From assembly GCA_021789815.1 (NCBI GenBank), contig JAJYIZ010000003.1, positions 1-44,899 on the forward strand: a stretch of DNA of 44,899 nucleotides. Direction: 5' to 3'. The notes beneath the pieces were generated by a model. That model made no database searches. It was not told the origin of the DNA and worked only from the letters and a program-made list of their open reading frames with translations. The position numbers were made by a program, and so were the translations under genes. Of the stretch, positions 40,429-44,899 are shown in pieces (position 1 is the stretch's first letter; each line of letters opens with the position of its first letter). The DNA is from Microcaldota archaeon (GTDB lineage: Archaea > Micrarchaeota > Micrarchaeia > Micrarchaeales > Micrarchaeaceae).

Positions 40429-41700
40429 ATGCCAGACATACCGTTCCCAAGAGGCGTGCGGGATCTTCTGCCAAATGCAGCGCTCTTCAGGAACGAGCTG
40501 ATAAGGAAGATTGAGAATGTCTTCCAGAGATATGGCTTCCTTACGATAGACACGCCCATGCTTGAGTCGCTCGACATACTCAACGCCAAGAACGTGATTG
40601 GTGAGGATTCGAAGCTTATATTTGAACTGAAGGGGGACAAGCTTGGCCTAAGGTATGACCAGACCGTATCGCTTGCAAGGTACATGGGCATGCATCAGGA
40701 ATTGTCCCTGCCTTTTAAGAGGTACGCGATAGGCAAGTCCTGGCGGAGGGAGGAGCCCCAGCGAGGTAGATATCGTGAGTTCACACAAGCTGACATAGAC
40801 ATCGTAGGAGGAGATATCGCGCCGTCTGATGCTGAAGTAATCGCTGTTATAGGCAAGGTATTCGACGAGCTAGGGATAAACTACGAGGTTAGGATAAACA
40901 ACCGTGCTCTGATGAACTCGCTGCTCGACAAGTTCGGAGTAAAGACAGAGCTGCATGTTGAGGTGATGCGAACAATAGACAAGCTCCAGAAGCTTGGCCG
41001 TGACAAGGTAGTGGAGCTTCTAGGAGCACTGGGCTTGGAGCGCGACGTGGTGAGCAGGATCGATGACCTGATAAACATGCAGGGTTCGAACGAGGATAAG
41101 CTCAAGTTCGCAAGCGGACTGACCAGCGATAGGTCGGTTGCAGAGCTCACAGACCTGATAAAACTTATTGAGCCGTATGGGATGAAAGGCAATGCTGTTG
41201 TCGACTACTCAATAGTGCGGGGACTTGACTACTATACCGGTGTGGTCTTCGAATTCATAGATCCGAGTGGAACATCTGCGGGATCGATTGCTGGCGGGGG
41301 GCGCTACGACAAACTTATAGGAACCTACAGCGGGAGAAACCTGCCGGCTGTTGGTAATTCTATAGGGATAGACAGGCTTCTCGACCTTATGGAGTTCACC
41401 GCATCTACAAAGTATACGTATGCAAAGCTCTTTGTGATAAACGTAAAGGACACAAATTATCAGTATGCGCTAAAGCTTGCAAACTGGTTCAGGGGCAAGG
41501 GAGTAGCCACGGATATAAACCTTGCCTCGAGAAACATATCAAATCAATTATCGTATGCGAATTCGTTGAAGTTCCAGTATGCGGCTATAGTTGGCGATGT
41601 TGAAGAGAAGGCCGGCAAGCTGAAACTTAGGAACCTAGTAAGCGGAGAGGAGATAACAGTGACTCTTGAAGAGTGTCTAAGCATATTAAACAAAGGTTGA
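40429..41700 (+). CDS. hisS: Histidyl-tRNA synthetase
   Basis: 423-aa class II synthetase. Motif 1 region FPRGVRDLLPNAALFRNELI, motif 2 SWRREEPQRGRYREFTQADI, histidine loop GLDYYTGVVFEF and motif 3 GNSIGIDRLLDL. The C-terminal anticodon-binding domain begins about residue 328 (TYAKLFVINVKD). Length typical. The start ATG has GGTAATT upstream. Confidence 0.97.
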   Translation: MPDIPFPRGVRDLLPNAALFRNELIRKIENVFQRYGFLTIDTPMLESLDILNAKNVIGEDSKLIFELKGDKLGLRYDQTVSLARYMGMHQELSLPFKRYAIGKSWRREEPQRGRYREFTQADIDIVGGDIAPSDAEVIAVIGKVFDELGINYEVRINNRALMNSLLDKFGVKTELHVEVMRTIDKLQKLGRDKVVELLGALGLERDVVSRIDDLINMQGSNEDKLKFASGLTSDRSVAELTDLIKLIEPYGMKGNAVVDYSIVRGLDYYTGVVFEFIDPSGTSAGSIAGGGRYDKLIGTYSGRNLPAVGNSIGIDRLLDLMEFTASTKYTYAKLFVINVKDTNYQYALKLANWFRGKGVATDINLASRNISNQLSYANSLKFQYAAIVGDVEEKAGKLKLRNLVSGEEITVTLEECLSILNKG

Positions 41701-41704
41701 TCCA

Positions 41705-42214
41705 TTGGCAAAATCTGAAGTCGATAAGGTAACAGACGAGAAGGTCGCGAAGGGCGGCATACTCGTCAAGTTTTACTTTGACATGCAGAGCGAGGACAAG
41801 GAGAAGCTGCAGCCCCTTCTTGTAGATCTGATAAATGACAAGCTGATGAAAGAGCCTGGAGTGGTCTATGTCTATGGCGCTATAGAGGAACCGATAAAGA
41901 AAGATAAGTACTACATAACAAGCGCGGCAGTCCACGTTCTCTTTGAAGGCATAAGGAACCTTGTGCTTATATCATTCAAGTACGCGCCCATCGGTGTCGA
42001 GATATTAAAGCCGCAGAAAGACCTACATGTCAATGTATGGGACCTTCAGTCTGCGCTCCTTGATGTGGCGCAGTTCTCCACAGAATACTCTAGATACATA
42101 CTCGAGAAGGTGCTGAGGCCAGAGGACCTTGCAGTGATAACAAAAGAGCTGGAGAACAGGCAGGAGATAGGAAAACGCCTTATGCAGAAGAAGGATGAAG
42201 GTGCCACTAGCTAG
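41705..42214 (+). CDS. Hypothetical protein, 169 aa
   Basis: TTG 41705 lies 4 nt after the HisRS stop, with GGTTGAT upstream. Soluble: VAKGGILVKFYFDMQSEDKE, then DKLMKEPGVVYVYGAIEEPI, YITSAAVHVLFEGIRNLVLI, FKYAPIGVEILKPQKDL and a long helical end. The length and strand order suggest an alpha/beta sandwich (ACT- or ferredoxin-like); this is a guess from pattern. No family recognised. Co-transcription with hisS is likely. Its last 8 nt overlap the convergent surface-protein gene. Confidence 0.8.
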   Translation: MAKSEVDKVTDEKVAKGGILVKFYFDMQSEDKEKLQPLLVDLINDKLMKEPGVVYVYGAIEEPIKKDKYYITSAAVHVLFEGIRNLVLISFKYAPIGVEILKPQKDLHVNVWDLQSALLDVAQFSTEYSRYILEKVLRPEDLAVITKELENRQEIGKRLMQKKDEGATS

Positions 42215-43265
42215 TATTAAGGAAGGTAAGGTTCGACGGTGATATTTCCCTTGCATAGGGTTTTGCAGAGAGATAGAACCCTCCGGCAAGCACGAACTGC
42301 TGCTGTGTAACGCTCCCGGCAACTATTCTTATTGTTGCGGCCTTGCTGCCTATTGTTGTGAGCGGTATTGTCGCATTCCTGAATGTCGAAGACTGGTTTG
42401 ACTGCGATGAATTGTAAGTATTGTACGAGGCTATTATGGCCGGTTTTCCATTTGCAAGCACCTCTATGTAGAGGCTCGCAGATGGGCTGCTAACTATCTT
42501 GAAGTTGAGGAACGGTTCGGATATCATGAACGGACTTGACGTGAGATTGCCTGGTGTTGGTTGGAGTCCGCAACGGAAGGTGCTCGCCACGTACGTTCCA
42601 GGTATGTTGGACCAGGCCTTGCCGTAGTAGCACTTTATGAGGGCGTTGTTGGCAAAAGTGAGGTTGAGTGGAGCTGTTCCAAACCCGGATCCGCTGACGT
42701 TCCAACCTGTATAGGCACCGTTTGAGAAGTTTCCGTTGTAGATGAAACTGTAGGTTTGATGTGTCGGCACTGTGGTGTCGTTCAGTTTTACTATGGATGA
42801 TGCACAGGTGCCCAATCCGCCGCCCGGGCCTGTTGTAACTGTGAGGTTGTAAGCTTGCTTAGGACCTGTGAAATTCTCAACAAAGGTTGGGCAGCTATAG
42901 TAGTAGGTTTGGTTTATGTAGGTTACGTTGTCTGCTCCCTTGAACCTGATGTGGACGTTGCCTGTGCTGCCCGCGCCTGCCCATACGCCTATATCATCTG
43001 TTGTGAGCATGCATCTCTCTGTTATTATCGCATTTGGATTTGATTCGGATATGGCTACCTGATCGCATACGAAGAGCTGTGATGATATGCTGGTAGTGGC
43101 ATTGCCACCGCCTCCTGGGGTGTTTGACACAGTTGTAGTGCCTCCTCTGTGTATTGTAGTGGTGGTTGTGTGCCTTATGACAGAGAAATTGAATCCAGTT
43201 TCTATGTATGTCACAATAAGCAATATTATGACGATAACAGCTATAACTACAAGGAAGCCTTTCAT
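42207..43265 (-). CDS. Membrane-anchored extracellular protein with a possible carbohydrate-binding domain
   Basis: 352 aa. One N-terminal helix (VVIAVIVIILLIVTYI), then a Thr/Gly-rich stalk (TTTTTIHRGGTTTVSNTPGG) and two beta-rich domains. The second begins IYNGNFSNGAYTGWNVSG, the N-x-N/D-F-x-x-G-x-x-x-GW pattern seen at the start of galactose-binding-like carbohydrate modules; that similarity is suggestive only. Many N-glycosylation sequons and several cysteines. A TATA-like CAAATAAATA near 43291-43302 serves it. It resembles in design the surface protein at 7093. Confidence 0.78.
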   Translation of the reverse strand: MKGFLVVIAVIVIILLIVTYIETGFNFSVIRHTTTTTIHRGGTTTVSNTPGGGGNATTSISSQLFVCDQVAISESNPNAIITERCMLTTDDIGVWAGAGSTGNVHIRFKGADNVTYINQTYYYSCPTFVENFTGPKQAYNLTVTTGPGGGLGTCASSIVKLNDTTVPTHQTYSFIYNGNFSNGAYTGWNVSGSGFGTAPLNLTFANNALIKCYYGKAWSNIPGTYVASTFRCGLQPTPGNLTSSPFMISEPFLNFKIVSSPSASLYIEVLANGKPAIIASYNTYNSSQSNQSSTFRNATIPLTTIGSKAATIRIVAGSVTQQQFVLAGGFYLSAKPYAREISPSNLTFLNTS

Positions 43266-43308
43266 CAGAACCCGACCGCTCTCACTACTAGGTATTTATT
43301 TGTGTCAG

Positions 43309-43319
43309 TTTATTATATG
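43309..43319 (+). promoter_or_regulatory. TATA box of rpl41e
   Basis: TTTATTATATG is about 38 nt from the TTG start of L41e, predicting transcription from about 43340. Confidence 0.45.
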
Positions 43320-43351
43320 TTGTCTTTTCAGAATTCGAAAAGGTGTGACGT

Positions 43352-43465
43352 TTGGGAAGTATACCTAGAAAGTGGAAGAAAAAGGGAAGAATGCGCTGGA
43401 AGTGGAAGAAGAAGCGCAGGAAGCGCTTGAAGAGAGCGCAGAAGCGAAGAGTGGGAGAGCTCTAG
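43352..43465 (+). CDS. rpl41e: 50S ribosomal protein L41e
   Basis: A tiny, extremely basic protein. From TTG 43352 it is 37 aa (MGSIPRKWKKKGRMRWKWKK, then KRRKRLKRAQKRRVGEL); from ATG 43391 it is 24 aa. The core MRWKWKKKRRKRLKRAQKRR matches the single-helix L41e at the ribosomal subunit interface, usually about 25 aa. GGTGTGA at 43342-43348 is properly spaced for TTG, so the 37-aa form is favoured. Its 3' end overlaps the convergent unknown gene by 4 nt. Confidence 0.75.
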   Translation: MGSIPRKWKKKGRMRWKWKKKRRKRLKRAQKRRVGEL

Positions 43466-43842
43466 ATTAGACTTTTGCTACGCAATAGCGCAAGATCCGC
43501 GGCGAGGAGCGCCTCTCCCATTTCAAGATCAACGACAAGCTTGTCAGCTCTAAGTATGACCTGGGGAGTGCACTCGCTTGGCTTTCCTGGTGCCCTTCTG
43601 TGCAAACCACAAGGTTGGTGCTGTGGGCCACGCACCTTTTCGTGCGGGGTAAAGAATAGATATGTCCTGCCATCGCTCCCAACAGAAGAGTGATCAAATT
43701 CTAACAGCTTGGACCTGCTTGCATCTATTGGATGCACTATCCTTACTGGAAGCCTAAGTTCCTTTGCCCCGAATTCTCCCCATCTGCTCAGTCTTTCTAT
43801 ATCAGACCCGCTTAATTCGGTATAGGACATGAACCTTGCCAT
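43462..43842 (-). CDS. Hypothetical protein, 126 aa
   Basis: From ATG 43842; an upstream TTG at 43854 is also open. A CTTAAATATC element at about 43866-43873 places transcription near the ATG, so the message may be leaderless. Sequence: RFMSYTELSGSDIERLSRWG, KELRLPVRIVHPIDASRSKL, a His/Pro-rich middle (HEKVRGPQHQPCGLHRRAPG) and a hydrophobic, acidic end. No family recognised. It lies downstream of secY with 36 nt between them. Confidence 0.65.
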   Translation of the reverse strand: MARFMSYTELSGSDIERLSRWGEFGAKELRLPVRIVHPIDASRSKLLEFDHSSVGSDGRTYLFFTPHEKVRGPQHQPCGLHRRAPGKPSECTPQVILRADKLVVDLEMGEALLAADLALLRSKSLI

Positions 43843-43878
43843 GCAGATTATCAACTTTGGCAGATATTTAAGTATTGC

Positions 43879-44899
43879 CTATTTGGCAATCTTCTCAAGT
43901 ATCGGATATGTCTCATAGAGCCTGTCCTGTTCGAGTTGCTGGTAGAGCATGTAGATTATTCCTACAGTAAGGAGTATTCCCATTCCCGAACCTACCGCTC
44001 CTGTAAGTGTAGCAAGAGCTGCCAGCAGCCCAACAAATATGCTGCCTAGGACAGTAATAGTTGGAATGTACTTGTTAAGTACACCTTCGACTATCCTTGG
44101 GTCTCTCCTAAAGCCGGGTATCTGCCAGCCCATGTCACCCAATTGTTCTGATATGTTCTTTGGGTTCTGCCCGGTCATCTCGACCCAGAACTTTCCGAAA
44201 ACTACGCAAAGAGCAACGAGCACGAGTATGTATGTTATGACGTGCACCCACTCCGGCACAAGGACAACTCCACCCCATGGGAGGAAGAGCTGCGTTGTGT
44301 GTGAAACAAGATATGTGAAGTATGTAGTATACCCACCTATTCCTCCGTAGTTTGCGGAGTACGGCAATGGGAACGTTGGCGATATCAGATATGCAAGACC
44401 TCCGTTGAGTTGCAGGGATGTGCCTCCTGTAGATGTGCCTATTGGCTGATAAAGGGCTATGAACTTAGCAAGACCAGCTAGGGATCCCTTGACGTTTGCC
44501 AGAAACCTGAGCCAGACAGTTGCGCTCAGCTCAAGAGATGAAGCAAGTATGACAGGAAGCACGCTGACATAAAGGAAAGGAATGGGCAGACGGCCGCCTA
44601 CCCCCCTAAGCTGCTCGAACGATAGGGGAAGCTCTATCTTCATCTCGTATGCATAGATGCTTACAAGAAATACTATTATAGCGAAGAAGAGTGGGCCGAA
44701 AGCGAGAAGCGCGTTTGGTATTGCAGATGCACCGCCAGCCTGCACAGCAGCTATGGCCTCCGGTATGAGTATGCCGAATGTTCCTGCCACTATAGCGTAT
44801 GATACACCCGCTGCAATGAAGACGTTTATTCCGGATGTTACCCCGTACTTTGTCATGGTCTCGTCAAGGAAGATTATGGTTATTGCGCCGACCGCCAGC
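43879..44899 (-). CDS. secY: Protein translocase subunit SecY (5' end outside window)
   Basis: Partial gene; the open frame runs to the right edge, and about 340 C-terminal residues are present (SecY is usually about 470). Conserved pieces: LDETMTKYGVTSGINVFIAA (typical E-x-I-T-x-Y-G-I-G-NGIS region), the LPLSFEQLRGVGGRLPIPFL loop, NPKNISEQL, GMGILLTVGIIYMLYQQLEQ and the end ILEKIAK. The channel translocates or inserts SRP-targeted proteins; SRP RNA is at 27999-28260. The last TM helix is followed by a short tail. Confidence 0.96.
   Translation of the reverse strand, partial: LAVGAITIIFLDETMTKYGVTSGINVFIAAGVSYAIVAGTFGILIPEAIAAVQAGGASAIPNALLAFGPLFFAIIVFLVSIYAYEMKIELPLSFEQLRGVGGRLPIPFLYVSVLPVILASSLELSATVWLRFLANVKGSLAGLAKFIALYQPIGTSTGGTSLQLNGGLAYLISPTFPLPYSANYGGIGGYTTYFTYLVSHTTQLFLPWGGVVLVPEWVHVITYILVLVALCVVFGKFWVEMTGQNPKNISEQLGDMGWQIPGFRRDPRIVEGVLNKYIPTITVLGSIFVGLLAALATLTGAVGSGMGILLTVGIIYMLYQQLEQDRLYETYPILEKIAK

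Noticed and set aside
1-44899. CRISPR arrays, insertion sequences, integrases, toxin-antitoxin pairs
   Set aside because: No regularly spaced repeats, transposase motifs or terminal inverted repeats were seen; gene content is core-like.

Overview
The window reads as chromosomal DNA of a small-genome archaeon. The gene content is archaeal throughout: MCM, Orc1/Cdc6, Rad50, a histone, FtsZ, the exosome (Rrp4/41/42), SBDS, the proteasome alpha subunit, RNase P proteins, aIF1A/aIF2beta/aIF5A/aEF1beta, diphthamide synthesis, SRP RNA and SecY. Intergenic gaps are short, TATA boxes look like TTTATATA, and Shine-Dalgarno sites look like GGTGA. Several Asn/Ser/Thr-rich single-pass surface proteins and a class III-signal pilin-like protein suggest a DPANN archaeon, perhaps Micrarchaeota. 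That placement is an inference from gene style, not a search result. No insertion sequence, CRISPR array, rRNA or integrase is visible.

Layout. 1-2043 (minus): an operon aIF5A, S24e, S27ae, CPBP membrane protease and a TrmJ-type RNA methyltransferase cut by the window edge. 2051-6918 (minus): two ftsZ paralogues followed by an M48 (HtpX-like) protease fused to a large extracellular C-terminal region. 7093-10055 (minus): a surface protein, ornithine carbamoyltransferase, a 125-aa unknown, S8e and a 158-aa unknown. 10203-12666: a stand-alone tRNA-binding OB domain, a beta-carbonic anhydrase and, convergent, methionyl-tRNA synthetase. 12808-17739 (plus): MCM, a presenilin-like protease and a secreted S16 Ser/Lys protease. 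17750-20520 (plus): a four-CxxC zinc protein, aEF1beta and Rad50. 20509-22144 (minus): a third ftsZ and, just upstream, a bactofilin-like protein. 22297-26166: L10e, Dph2, a pilin-like protein, glutamate dehydrogenase and a NUDIX hydrolase. 26167-28260 (minus): an aquaporin-family channel, a DUF1761 protein, a CYTH protein, tRNA-Ser(GCU) and SRP RNA. 28382-30691: a 769-aa protein carrying an array of HTH-like modules. 30746-33627: aIF2beta, aIF1A, Orc1/Cdc6 and RNase P Rpp30 and Pop5. 34528-38843: the conserved proteasome-exosome superoperon. 38844-39840 (minus): histone, a zinc-ribbon unknown and a PRC-barrel protein. 40043-42214: thioredoxin, HisRS and an unknown. 42207-44899: a surface protein, L41e, an unknown and SecY, cut by the window edge.

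How it fits together. Translation, RNA decay and protein turnover dominate. Four mechanistically different membrane or exported proteases (M48, CPBP, A22 and S16) plus SecY and SRP RNA point to a sizeable envelope quality-control system. Three GTPase-competent-looking FtsZ paralogues, one beside a bactofilin-like gene, suggest a more elaborate cytoskeleton than the usual archaeal FtsZ1/FtsZ2 pair.

Most notable points: (1) three genes (argF, metG, htpX) seem to start at CTG behind well-placed Shine-Dalgarno sites; in argF and htpX no ATG, GTG or TTG is available. (2) The HTH-array protein at 28382. (3) ftsZ3 next to a bactofilin-like gene. (4) The protease/surface-protein fusion. (5) An aquaporin homologue that lacks the selectivity-filter arginine.
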